Of a stretch of 64,000 bases of DNA, positions 8,668-16,488 are shown in pieces (position 1 is the stretch's first letter; every line of letters starts with the position of its first letter). The position numbers and the translations under genes are program-made. The notes beneath the pieces are model-generated. The model had not been told where the DNA came from. It saw only the letters and a program-made list of their open reading frames with translations, and did no database searches. This DNA is from Pseudomonas nitroreducens (GTDB lineage Bacteria > Pseudomonadota > Gammaproteobacteria > Pseudomonadales > Pseudomonadaceae): assembly GCF_014204515.1 (NCBI RefSeq), contig NZ_JACHLI010000004.1, positions 248,001 to 312,000 of the forward strand, in the 5' to 3' direction.

Positions 8668-10985
8668 GGCGCTTCACCGCTGGCATCGGCGACGGCGTGC
8701 TCGGCCACCTGCACGCGCTCGCGGGCAGCGGCCAGGGCGGGTTCGCCGGCGCCTTCGCGTTCGAGCTTCTTCAGGTCGGCGCGGGCATAGGCCAGCTCGG
8801 TCTTGGCGGCGCGCAGGGCGTTGCTCACCGGGCGCTTGTCGGTGCGCACCAGGTCCGGCGGCGCCTTGCCGCTGGCATCCTCGGCGGCGTGCAGGGCCTG
8901 TTCGGCCTCGGCCAGCGTCCGGCGGATCGCTTCCAGTTCCTCGGTGGTGGCGCCTTCGCGCTCAGCGGCGCGCAGGGCATCGCGCTGGGCGATGTAGGCC
9001 AGCTTGGCCTGGCGCAGGGCGAGGACGCCGTCGATGGGCGGCTCGGCTTTGGGTTCGATCGGCATGGCAGCCCCCTGCAGTTCGTTGAGCTGGTGTTCGA
9101 TGCGTTCGACGTCCTCGCGCAAGGCAGCGAGGGTGGCGCACTGCTCGTCGGCGGGCGATTCGCCGAAGGCCTTCGCGGCTTTCTTCCATTGCGCGCGGGC
9201 CATGGCGGCGTCGATCCTGGCTTTCTTCAAGGCAGCTTCGTTCGTCGCGGCAGTGGCGGCGGGGACTGGCTCCGGGTTGGCGCTTTGCGCTTCGACGGCG
9301 GCCAGCGCGGCTTTCGCTGCTTCAGCGGCGATGCGCAGTTCGGCAACCTGGGCGCGCAATTGTTCGGTGTCGTGGGAAGCCAGCTGTTTCTCGGCTTTCT
9401 TCAGCGCGACCTGGGCCATGCTCGCGTCGATCTTCAGCCGCTTGAGCTGGTCCGGCGCGTTGCCCACGGCTTTCTCGGCTTTGACCCTGTCGATGACCGA
9501 CTGCGCAGCCGGCGTCGCGGGCGTTTCGGCCGTGGGCTGCTGCTCCTGCAAGCGCGCCGCGCGCTCCTGGCGGGCCAGGCGTTCGGCGGCGCGTTGGTCT
9601 TCCTCGCGGCGCAGGCGCTCCTGGCGCTGCTCGAAGCGCTGGCGCCAGTGCGCAGCCTTCGACTGACGCTGTTGCTGTTCGCGGATAGCCGCCTTGGACG
9701 CGCGGTAGGCCTGCACCAGCGGGATGCTCGACGGGCAGACGTAGGCACAGGCGCCGCACTCGATGCAGTCGAATAGATTGTGCGCCATCAACTGGTCGTG
9801 GTGTTCCGCGAAGAAGTACAGCTGTTGCGGCAACAGGCTGGCGGGGCAGACCTGCGCGCAGTCGCCGCAACGGATGCAGGGCATGGCTGGTGCTGGCGCC
9901 GGCAGCTCGTCGCGGGTGGCGGCCAGTAGGCAGTTGGCGGTCTTGAGCAGCGGCACCTCCAGCGCGGGCAGGCTGTCGCCCATCAGCGGGCCGCCGAGCA
10001 GCAGGCGATCCAGCTTCGCCGGGTCGAGACCGGCGAAGTCCAGCAGCTCGCCGACCGGTGTGCCGATCAGCGCTTCGACATTGCACGGGCGCGCCAGCGC
10101 AGCGCCGGTGAGGGTGGTGATGCGCGAGATCAGCGGCCGCCCGCGCAGGATGGCGTCCGCCACGGCGACCACGGTGCCGACATTCAGGCAGAGCATGCCG
10201 ATGTCCGCCGGCAGCCCGCCGGAGGGGACTTCCCGGCCGGTGAGGAGCTGGATCAGCTGGCGCTCGCCGCCAGCGGGATAGCGGGTCTCCACCACCTGCA
10301 GACGGATGCTGCGCTCGCCGATGGCGGCCAGCACGGCGGCGATGGCTTCGGGCTTGTCGTCCTCGATGCCGAGCAGCACCTGCTGCGGCTGGAGGATGTG
10401 CATCAGCACTTCGATGCCTTGCACCAGTTCGGCGGCGCGCTCGCGCATCAGCAGGTCGTCGGCGCTGATATAGGGCTCGCACTCGGTGCCGTTGATGATC
10501 AGGGTGAGCGGCTCGTCCCGCCGGCGAGAGGCCAGCTTGGCAGCGGTGGGGAAGCCGGCGCCGCCCAGGCCGGCGATGCCGGCCTGGCGGATACGTTCCA
10601 GCAGTACGTCGGCGGCGAGAGCGGCGTAGTCCGCAACGGGCTCCAGCGTCGTCCATTGCTCGGCACCGTCGCTGTCGATGACGATGGCGGGCGCCGTCAG
10701 CCCGGAAGGATGCGGGTAGGGCTGCGCGCTGATCTCGATCACCGTTCCGGACGTCGGTGCATGCAGCGCGGCGCTGATGGCGCTGCCAGCCTGGGCGATC
10801 AACTGGCCCTTTAGCACGCGCTGGCCGACTGCGACGCAAGGCACGGCGGCGTCGCCGCTGTGCTGTTGCAGCGGCAGCACCAGGCGCTGCGGCAGCGGTG
10901 GGCGCTGGATCGGCGTCGCGGTGGACTGCTGCTTGTTCGCCGGCAGGCTCAGGCCGCCGGGGAAGCTCCACACCTGGGCGTTCAT
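8664..10985 (-). CDS. rsxC: Electron transport complex subunit RsxC/RnfC with repeat-rich C-terminus
   Basis: Peripheral subunit that carries NADH/FMN and iron-sulphur sites. Residues 1-370 form the conserved core (GLGGAGFPTAAK at 140-150 is the glycine-rich nucleotide site). Two [4Fe-4S] motifs follow: Cys370/373/376/380 and Cys407/410/413/417. Residues about 430-480 are a charged coiled coil and 512-773 are four degenerate Ala/Lys/Glu-rich repeats of about 50 residues (512-567, 583-637, 653-705, 720-770). The start is the ATG at 10985 (MNAQVWSFPGG), overlapping the rsxB stop; the upstream open frame is not coding. Such extended tails occur in RsxC of other gammaproteobacteria and vary in copy number. 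Confidence 0.95.
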   Translation of the reverse strand: MNAQVWSFPGGLSLPANKQQSTATPIQRPPLPQRLVLPLQQHSGDAAVPCVAVGQRVLKGQLIAQAGSAISAALHAPTSGTVIEISAQPYPHPSGLTAPAIVIDSDGAEQWTTLEPVADYAALAADVLLERIRQAGIAGLGGAGFPTAAKLASRRRDEPLTLIINGTECEPYISADDLLMRERAAELVQGIEVLMHILQPQQVLLGIEDDKPEAIAAVLAAIGERSIRLQVVETRYPAGGERQLIQLLTGREVPSGGLPADIGMLCLNVGTVVAVADAILRGRPLISRITTLTGAALARPCNVEALIGTPVGELLDFAGLDPAKLDRLLLGGPLMGDSLPALEVPLLKTANCLLAATRDELPAPAPAMPCIRCGDCAQVCPASLLPQQLYFFAEHHDQLMAHNLFDCIECGACAYVCPSSIPLVQAYRASKAAIREQQQRQSKAAHWRQRFEQRQERLRREEDQRAAERLARQERAARLQEQQPTAETPATPAAQSVIDRVKAEKAVGNAPDQLKRLKIDASMAQVALKKAEKQLASHDTEQLRAQVAELRIAAEAAKAALAAVEAQSANPEPVPAATAATNEAALKKARIDAAMARAQWKKAAKAFGESPADEQCATLAALREDVERIEHQLNELQGAAMPIEPKAEPPIDGVLALRQAKLAYIAQRDALRAAEREGATTEELEAIRRTLAEAEQALHAAEDASGKAPPDLVRTDKRPVSNALRAAKTELAYARADLKKLEREGAGEPALAAARERVQVAEHAVADASGEAP

Positions 10986-11530
10986 GCCGCCTGCTCCCGG
11001 TCGCGGTGGATCAGTCGATCGGGCTGCGGCCATTGCCAGTCGGCGACGCGCGGCGGCAGTTCGCGCATCTCGATGCAGTCCACCGGGCAGGGTTCCAGGC
11101 ACAGGTCGCAGCCGGTGCATTCGTCGCTGATCACCGTGTGCATCAGCCGGGCCGCGCCGACGATGGCGTCCACCGGGCAGGCGCGGATGCACTTGGTGCA
11201 GCCGATGCACTCGGCCTCGCGGATGTAGGCCACGCGTGGCGCTGTCTCGACGCCATCCAGCGGTGGCGCCGGGACCTGCAACAGCTCGGCGAGGGCGGCG
11301 ATGGTCGCGGCGCCGCCGGGCGGGCACTTGTTGATCGCATCGCCCTCGGCGATGGCCTGGGCGTAGGGCTTGCAGCCGGCGTAGCCGCACTGGCCGCACT
11401 GGGTCTGCGGCAGCAGGTCGTTGACTCGCGCAGCGAGGGGTTCAGCAGCGACCTTCACCCGCGTGGAGGCACGGCGCAACGCCACGACGCCAGCCAGGCA
11501 GACGAGGATGATCAGCAGCGCCGCGCTCAT
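10982..11530 (-). CDS. rsxB: Electron transport complex subunit RsxB/RnfB (ferredoxin)
   Basis: Iron-sulphur subunit passing electrons through the complex. One N-terminal hydrophobic anchor is followed by a 4Fe-4S domain with Cys45, 48, 53 and 69, then two ferredoxin-type clusters (Cys108/111/114/118 and Cys138/141/144/148). The 182-aa length is normal. Coupled by four-base overlaps to rsxA upstream and rsxC downstream. Confidence 0.96.
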   Translation of the reverse strand: MSAALLIILVCLAGVVALRRASTRVKVAAEPLAARVNDLLPQTQCGQCGYAGCKPYAQAIAEGDAINKCPPGGAATIAALAELLQVPAPPLDGVETAPRVAYIREAECIGCTKCIRACPVDAIVGAARLMHTVISDECTGCDLCLEPCPVDCIEMRELPPRVADWQWPQPDRLIHRDREQAA

Positions 11531-12111
11531 GGCTTGAGCATTCCGCTGAAGCCCATGAACGCCAGGGACATCAACCCGGCGGTGAGCATGCCGATGGCCG
11601 CGCCCTGGAACGGCTTGGGCACGTCGGCCAGGGCGATGCGTTCGCGCAGGGCGGCGAACAGCACCAGCACCAGGGTGAAGCCCAGTCCGGCGCCGAAGCC
11701 CAGCAGGGTGGATTGCAGGAAACCGGACCCGGCGTTGCGCGCATTGAGCAGCGCCACGCCCAGCACGATGCAGTTGGTGGTGATCAGCGGCAGGAAGACG
11801 CCCAGCCCATCGACCAGCCGCGGCCGGGTCTTCTTCACCAGCAACTCGGTGAACTGCACCACCACGGCGATCACCAGGACGAAGCCGATGGTGCGCAGGA
11901 ACTCCACGTCCAGCGGTTGCAGCACGTAGCGCTCGAGGAGGTAGCCCAGCGCCGAGGACAGCGTGAGGACGAAGGTGGTGGCCAGGGCCAGGGCGAGCGC
12001 CGTCTCGATCCGGCGCGCCACGCCCATGAACGGACTGATGCCGAGGAACTGCACCAGCACGAAGTTGTTGACCAGGATGGCGCTGACCAGGATCAGGGCG
12101 AGTTCGGTCAT
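11527..12111 (-). CDS. rsxA: Electron transport complex subunit RsxA/RnfA
   Basis: Integral membrane subunit of 194 aa with six hydrophobic helices and the family motifs NNFVLVQFLGISPFMGV and LPLITTNCIVLG. The conserved start MTELALILVSAILVNN is the ATG at 12111; an in-frame upstream extension MHRPPA is unlikely. It is the first rsx gene. Only 37 bases separate it from the end of ccdB on the same strand, with no terminator between them, so rsx transcription may include read-through from ccdAB. Confidence 0.95.
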   Translation of the reverse strand: MTELALILVSAILVNNFVLVQFLGISPFMGVARRIETALALALATTFVLTLSSALGYLLERYVLQPLDVEFLRTIGFVLVIAVVVQFTELLVKKTRPRLVDGLGVFLPLITTNCIVLGVALLNARNAGSGFLQSTLLGFGAGLGFTLVLVLFAALRERIALADVPKPFQGAAIGMLTAGLMSLAFMGFSGMLKP

Positions 12112-12148
12112 GGCCGGCGGCCTGTGCACTGGCGTGGGCTGTTCATGC

Positions 12149-12460
12149 TCAGATTCCGCTGATCAGCAGGTCGATGGCGGCGATGATCTCCAGGCGCAGG
12201 TGCGCCAGGCTGCCCACCGGCTCGCCCAGTTCGCGGCGGGCGATGCCGGCCATCTGTGGGGTCAGCAACAGGAGGCTCTCGTCGCCCACGCTCACTGCCG
12301 GCATCAGCCGGTTGATGCCGGCCAGTCCCTGGGCGCGGCTGAGCGGAATCACCATGCGCGTGTTGAGCGAGGCCAACAGATCGCTCTGCACATCCAGCAG
12401 CAGCGGGATCGCCTTGCAGGTGCGCGGGTTGGCGTTGCGGTAGAGGTCGAACTGCGTCAT
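12149..12460 (-). CDS. ccdB: CcdB-type toxin
   Basis: A 103-aa homologue of the F-plasmid gyrase poison CcdB. Conserved features are LDVQSDLL, RMVIPL, and GDES...LTPQMA, and the C-terminus ends AIDLLISGI. F CcdB ends NAINLMFWGI, where the Trp-Gly-Ile tail is required for gyrase poisoning; here the tryptophan position is serine while Gly-Ile remain. The ATG overlaps the ccdA stop (TGATG), the usual coupled arrangement. It could be an active chromosomal toxin with altered gyrase contact or a detoxified one. Confidence 0.9.
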   Translation of the reverse strand: MTQFDLYRNANPRTCKAIPLLLDVQSDLLASLNTRMVIPLSRAQGLAGINRLMPAVSVGDESLLLLTPQMAGIARRELGEPVGSLAHLRLEIIAAIDLLISGI

Positions 12461-12705
12461 CAGAAGCTCCGCAGACCGTCGCTGAACACGCCGGTTTCCT
12501 CGACGTGCTGGTTGTAGGTTTCTATCGCTTCGCGGTTCTGCTCCAGCCAGCGCTGGGCCAGGCGCTCCTTGACCACATCGGCCAGCGCCTCCTCGAGTAC
12601 CGCCGACAGGTTCACGTCCAGCTCGCGGGCCTGTTTGAGCAGGTCGCTGTTGAGGCTGAGATTGGTGGCCTTCTTCGGCGCCTGGGGATCGTAGGTCGTG
12701 TGCAT
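12460..12705 (-). CDS. ccdA: CcdA-type antitoxin
   Basis: An 81-aa antitoxin: an N-terminal ribbon-helix-helix DNA-binding part (KKATNLSLNSDLLKQARELDVNLSAVLEEAL) and a C-terminal toxin-binding tail with the family signature NREAIETYNQHVEETGVFSDGLRSF-like segment. The ATG at 12705 follows GGAGG. It is first in the ccdAB pair and sits 18 bases below a perfect palindrome that is a likely autoregulatory site. It is probably degraded by Lon or Clp like other CcdA proteins, which is family knowledge. Confidence 0.92.
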   Translation of the reverse strand: MHTTYDPQAPKKATNLSLNSDLLKQARELDVNLSAVLEEALADVVKERLAQRWLEQNREAIETYNQHVEETGVFSDGLRSF

Positions 12706-12722
12706 GGGCACCTCCACGGTAG

Positions 12723-12743
12723 ATGCGCATAGGTTATGCGCAT
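12723..12743. promoter_or_regulatory. Palindromic operator candidate upstream of ccdA
   Basis: ATGCGCATA and TATGCGCAT form a perfect 9-bp inverted repeat around GGT, 18 bases upstream of the ccdA start. CcdA-family ribbon-helix-helix proteins bind palindromic sites at their own promoter, alone and with CcdB, so this is the best operator candidate. It lies over or next to the likely promoter. Confidence 0.65.
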
Positions 12744-12853
12744 TGCCGGACGGGAACAATCTTCCTGCGCTGTAAAGCAGTTGCGGTAGCGGGGCCGGCA
12801 GGAGGAGTATCGGCGGTTGCCGAACTCGCTCGGCAACCTTCACGGACACTTTC

Positions 12854-13372
12854 ATGCCCAGACGCTTCACCGCCCTCTGCCTGCTGTTCTCCAGTGGCCT
12901 GGCTTCGGCCGCGCCGTTCACCACCGCCGACCTGGTCGCCTGGCCGCGCATGGGCGTGGCGGATTTCGCCTGCCTGCTGGAGCAGCGCACCGGTCAGGCT
13001 GACGCGCAGTTCGGCTGTGCGGCGAGCAGGAAGCTGAGCAACTGGGGCGACGCCTGCCACGACACCGACCTCAGCTACGCCGGGCCGCAGCTACCGGAAG
13101 CGCTGGTGCGCCAGCTTGATCCGCGCATCGCGGCGGTGGACCTGGACTGGGAGTACGGACGCCTGCAATCGGTCAACGTCACCTTCGACAGGATCATGAC
13201 CGCGGAGGAGGTGGCCGACATCTTCCCGCAGGTAAACCTGGACGACCCCACCTCGCGGGACAACCTGAGCAACGCTTCGCTGCAGGACTGCGCGTCGGAT
13301 GCCTCGTGCCTCTACCTTGAGGGCTTCGAGCACCTGGGCGGCGGCGATGTGGATTGCGAGGATGCTCAGTAA
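12854..13372 (+). CDS. Hypothetical secreted protein, acidic, cysteine-containing
   Basis: A 172-aa protein with a clear signal peptide (MPRRFTALCLLFSSGLASAA, cleavage about residue 20) and no membrane segment afterwards. The mature part is acidic and has about seven cysteines (for example CLLEQ, GCAAS, ACHDT, QDCASDASC, DCEDAQ), suggesting a disulphide-bonded periplasmic protein. I do not recognise the family. It faces away from ccdAB. In PAO1 the corresponding rsxA-metG interval holds secretion-system effector and immunity genes, so an orphan periplasmic immunity protein is one possible reading, but there is no motif support. Confidence 0.75.
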   Translation: MPRRFTALCLLFSSGLASAAPFTTADLVAWPRMGVADFACLLEQRTGQADAQFGCAASRKLSNWGDACHDTDLSYAGPQLPEALVRQLDPRIAAVDLDWEYGRLQSVNVTFDRIMTAEEVADIFPQVNLDDPTSRDNLSNASLQDCASDASCLYLEGFEHLGGGDVDCEDAQ

Positions 13373-13417
13373 CGCCAGGGCCCGAGCCCCGGCGTTGAGC
13401 TCCGAGTTTGAGCCGCG

Positions 13418-14224
13418 TCAGTCGGCCTTGTGCGCGCCGCGCCGTCTGCCGAGCCTGCGCCACAGCCAGCGCAGGATCAGCCCGGCGATCAGCAGCACGA
13501 CCAGTATCGGCAGGCCGAAGGCGGCCATCTGGATGGCGTTGACGGTGCCGTCGGTGAGCTCTTCCAGGGAGTTGCTGAAGGCGTTGCCGATGCGCGACCA
13601 GCGGCCGGTGGGCTGGTATTCGCTGGAGAAGTCCAGGGTCAGCAGGTTGGTGGCAATACGGCGCTGCTGCTGGGCGGCGTCCTGGCTGGCGGCGTGCAGT
13701 TGCTGCTCCACCTCGGCGGTGGCCTTGGCCAGCGCCAACAGGTCGCTGACGCTCATGTCCTTGCGGCCCTGGAAGCTTTGCAGGGTCTGGTATTCGCGCT
13801 GCAGCCGGTCGCGCAGCTGCTGGTTGTCGCTGACCGCCTGGGCAAGGTCTTCAGCCTGGGTGCTGCGGCTCTGCAGTTGCCCGCCTTCGGCGGCCAGTGC
13901 CACCAGCTTCTCGACGCCCTCGGGAACGATGCGCACTACGAGATGCGCCCGGCGCATCTGGCTGTCGCCGCTCTGCTCGATGGCGATCAGGTCGCAATGG
14001 CCGAAACGGTCCTGCTGGCAGGCATCGCGGGACGCCGCCAGCTGCGCGTCGATGCGTTCGCTGGCCAGGCGGATGCCGACCTGATGTTCATAGGCGAGGA
14101 AGGCGCCGGCTTTCGCCGCTTCCCCCTGGAAAGCGACGCCTGCGCCGGCGCCGTGTTCGGAAGGGCCGCTACAGCCGGCGAGGGCGACGGTCAGTGCGAG
14201 CGCCGCCCAGTGGTGCAGTTTCAT
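13418..14224 (-). CDS. DUF4349 domain lipoprotein
   Basis: A 268-aa envelope protein: lipoprotein signal with lipobox LAGC (Cys18), a middle region with heptad-like glutamine- and leucine-rich coiled coil (about 105-180), and one C-terminal transmembrane helix (about 235-257) followed by a basic tail RRLGRRRGAHKAD. This layout is typical of DUF4349 proteins of unknown function. It lies 25 bases after metG on the same strand and may be co-transcribed. Convergent with the secreted-protein gene ending at 13372. Confidence 0.82.
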   Translation of the reverse strand: MKLHHWAALALTVALAGCSGPSEHGAGAGVAFQGEAAKAGAFLAYEHQVGIRLASERIDAQLAASRDACQQDRFGHCDLIAIEQSGDSQMRRAHLVVRIVPEGVEKLVALAAEGGQLQSRSTQAEDLAQAVSDNQQLRDRLQREYQTLQSFQGRKDMSVSDLLALAKATAEVEQQLHAASQDAAQQQRRIATNLLTLDFSSEYQPTGRWSRIGNAFSNSLEELTDGTVNAIQMAAFGLPILVVLLIAGLILRWLWRRLGRRRGAHKAD

Positions 14225-14249
14225 CGATGGCCTCCTTGCCTGGCGATGC

Positions 14250-16283
14250 TTACTTGACGCGCTGGCCGGGCTTGGCGCCGCTGTCGGGGCTCAGCAGGTA
14301 GATTTCCTCACCGCCGGGGCCGGCAGCCAGGACCATGCCTTCGGAGACGCCGAACTTCATCTTGCGTGGGGCCAGGTTGGCCACGTACAGGGTCAGGCGG
14401 CCTTCGAGCTTGCTCGGGTCCGGGTAGGCGCTCTTGATGCCGGAGAACACGTTGCGCTTCTCGTCGCCGATGTCCAGGGACAGGCGCAGCAGCTTGTCGG
14501 CGCCCTCGACGAACTCGCACTTCTCGATCAGCGCGATGCGCAGGTCGACGGCGGCGAAGGCGTCGAAGTTGATCTCCGCGGCCAGCGGGTCCTTGGTCAG
14601 CTCGCCGTTACCGGCAGGCTGGTTGGCGGCGGCGAGGTCTTCCTTGGAGGCTTCGATCATGGCTTCGATTTTCGCAGGCTCGATACGGGTCATCAGCGGG
14701 TTGAACGGGTTCAGTTGGTGGTTGGCCAGCAACTGTTCGTGGTCGGCCCATTTCAGCGGGGCGACGTTGAGGAAGGCTTCGGCGGCTTCGGCCAGCTTCG
14801 GCAGCACGGGCTTCAAGAAGATCACCAGCTGGCGGAACAGGTTCACACCCAGGGCGCAGATCGCCTGGACTTCGTCCTGCTTGCCTTCCTGCTTGTTCAG
14901 CGACCACGGGGCCTTGTCGGCGATCCAGGCGTTGGCCTGGTCGGCCAGGGCCATGATCTCGCGCATGGCACGGCCGAAATCACGGGCTTCGTAGGCGGCG
15001 GCGATGCTCGGCGCGGCGTCCTTGAAGGCCTGGGCCAGCTCCGGCGCCGGGTTGGCGTCCACCAGCAGGCCGTTGTTGCCCTTGTGGATGAAGCCGGCGC
15101 AACGGCTGGCGATGTTGACCACCTTGCCGACCAGGTCGGAGTTGACCTTCTGCACGAAGTCCTCGAGGTTCAGGTCGAGGTCGTCGACGCCGCGGCCCAG
15201 CTTGGAGGCGTAGTAGTAGCGCAGGTACTCCGGGTCCAGGTGGTCCAGGTAGGTGCGCGCCTTGACGAAGGTACCGCGCGACTTGGACATCTTCTGGCCG
15301 TTGACGGTCAGGTAGCCGTGCACGTTCAGCGCGGTCGGCTTGCGGTAGCCGGCGCCTTCGAGCATGGCCGGCCAGAACAGCGCGTGGAAGTTGACGATGT
15401 CCTTGCCGATGAAGTGGTACAGCTCGGCGTCGGAACCCTGCTGCCAGTAGGCGTCGAAGTCCAGCTCCGGACGGCGCGCGCAGAGGTTCTTGAAGCTGGC
15501 CATGTAGCCGATCGGCGCGTCCAGCCAGACGTAGAAGTACTTGCCCGGCGCATCGGGAATCTCGAAGCCGAAGTAGGGCGCATCGCGGGAGATGTCCCAT
15601 TCCTGCAGGCCACTGTCCAGCCACTCGGCGAGCTTGTTGGCCACCGAGTCCTGCAGGGTGCCGCTGCGGGTCCACTGCTGCAGCATGTTCTGGAAGTCAG
15701 GCAGCTTGAAGAAGTAGTGCAGCGATTCCTTGAGCACCGGGGTGGCGCCGGAGATCGCCGATTTCGGGTCCTTCAGCTCAGTGGGCGAGTAGGTCGCGCC
15801 GCAGGCTTCGCAGTTGTCGCCGTACTGGTCGGCGGTGCCGCACTTGGGGCAGGTGCCCTTGATGAAGCGGTCGGCCAGGAACATCTGCTTTTCCGGGTCG
15901 AAGTACTGGGTCACCGGACGGGTGGCGATGTGGCCGGCGTCGCGCAGCTTCAGGTAGATGGCCGAGGACAGCTCGCGGTTCTCGTCCGAGTGGGTCGAGT
16001 GGTAGTTGTCGAAGTCGACCATGAAATCGGCGAAGTCGGCCATGTGCTCGGCGCGCACACCGTCGATCAACTGCTCGGAGGTGATGCCTTCGCGCTCGGC
16101 GCGCAGCATGATGGCCGAGCCGTGGGCATCGTCCGCGCACACATACACCGCCTGGTTGCCACGCATCTTCTGGAAGCGCACCCAGATGTCGGTCTGGATG
16201 TACTCCAGCATGTGACCCAGGTGGATCGAACCATTGGCGTAGGGCAGGGCGCTGGTGACGAGGATCTTGCGGGCTTCGGACAT
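14250..16283 (-). CDS. metG: Methionyl-tRNA synthetase
   Basis: Charges tRNA-Met. The class I signatures are present: HLGH at residues 21-24 and KMSKS at 331-335. The zinc knuckle Cys145/Cys148/Cys158/Cys161 belongs to the connective domain. The C-terminal 100 residues form an EMAP/Trbp111-type tRNA-binding and dimerisation domain (DAFAAVDLRIALIEKCE). Length 677 aa equals the long dimeric E. coli type. Divergent from mrp, as in P. aeruginosa and E. coli. Confidence 0.98.
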   Translation of the reverse strand: MSEARKILVTSALPYANGSIHLGHMLEYIQTDIWVRFQKMRGNQAVYVCADDAHGSAIMLRAEREGITSEQLIDGVRAEHMADFADFMVDFDNYHSTHSDENRELSSAIYLKLRDAGHIATRPVTQYFDPEKQMFLADRFIKGTCPKCGTADQYGDNCEACGATYSPTELKDPKSAISGATPVLKESLHYFFKLPDFQNMLQQWTRSGTLQDSVANKLAEWLDSGLQEWDISRDAPYFGFEIPDAPGKYFYVWLDAPIGYMASFKNLCARRPELDFDAYWQQGSDAELYHFIGKDIVNFHALFWPAMLEGAGYRKPTALNVHGYLTVNGQKMSKSRGTFVKARTYLDHLDPEYLRYYYASKLGRGVDDLDLNLEDFVQKVNSDLVGKVVNIASRCAGFIHKGNNGLLVDANPAPELAQAFKDAAPSIAAAYEARDFGRAMREIMALADQANAWIADKAPWSLNKQEGKQDEVQAICALGVNLFRQLVIFLKPVLPKLAEAAEAFLNVAPLKWADHEQLLANHQLNPFNPLMTRIEPAKIEAMIEASKEDLAAANQPAGNGELTKDPLAAEINFDAFAAVDLRIALIEKCEFVEGADKLLRLSLDIGDEKRNVFSGIKSAYPDPSKLEGRLTLYVANLAPRKMKFGVSEGMVLAAGPGGEEIYLLSPDSGAKPGQRVK

Positions 16284-16365
16284 GATGATCGGCCGTTCCG
16301 GTTAAAACGAGGGAATCGGTAACTATATAGGAAGCGGCAAGCGGTAAGCCAGAATGGGCTACAGG

Positions 16366-16438
16366 CGGCAGGCTATGGGCTGCAGGCGGGAGCGAGGCGC
16401 CAAGTCGCGCCTGGAGCCTGCAGCCTGAAGCCTGCCGC
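16366..16438. repeat. Imperfect long palindrome between metG and mrp
   Basis: Arms of about 33-35 bases (16366-16400 and 16407-16438) are largely complementary, built from repeated GGCTGCAGGC / GCCTGCAGCC units, with a small central spacer. It lies in the 205-base divergent promoter region of metG and mrp. It resembles dispersed extragenic palindromes of Pseudomonas rather than a specific operator. Confidence 0.6.
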
Positions 16439-16488
16439 TGCTGTTAGAATGCCCGCCTATTCTGCTCAGTCTTTCATCGGGAGTACCC

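Noticed and set aside
10982..11399. N-terminal extension of rsxC upstream of its ATG at 10985
   Set aside because: The extension lies wholly inside rsxB in another frame; the ATG overlapping the rsxB stop gives the conserved start.
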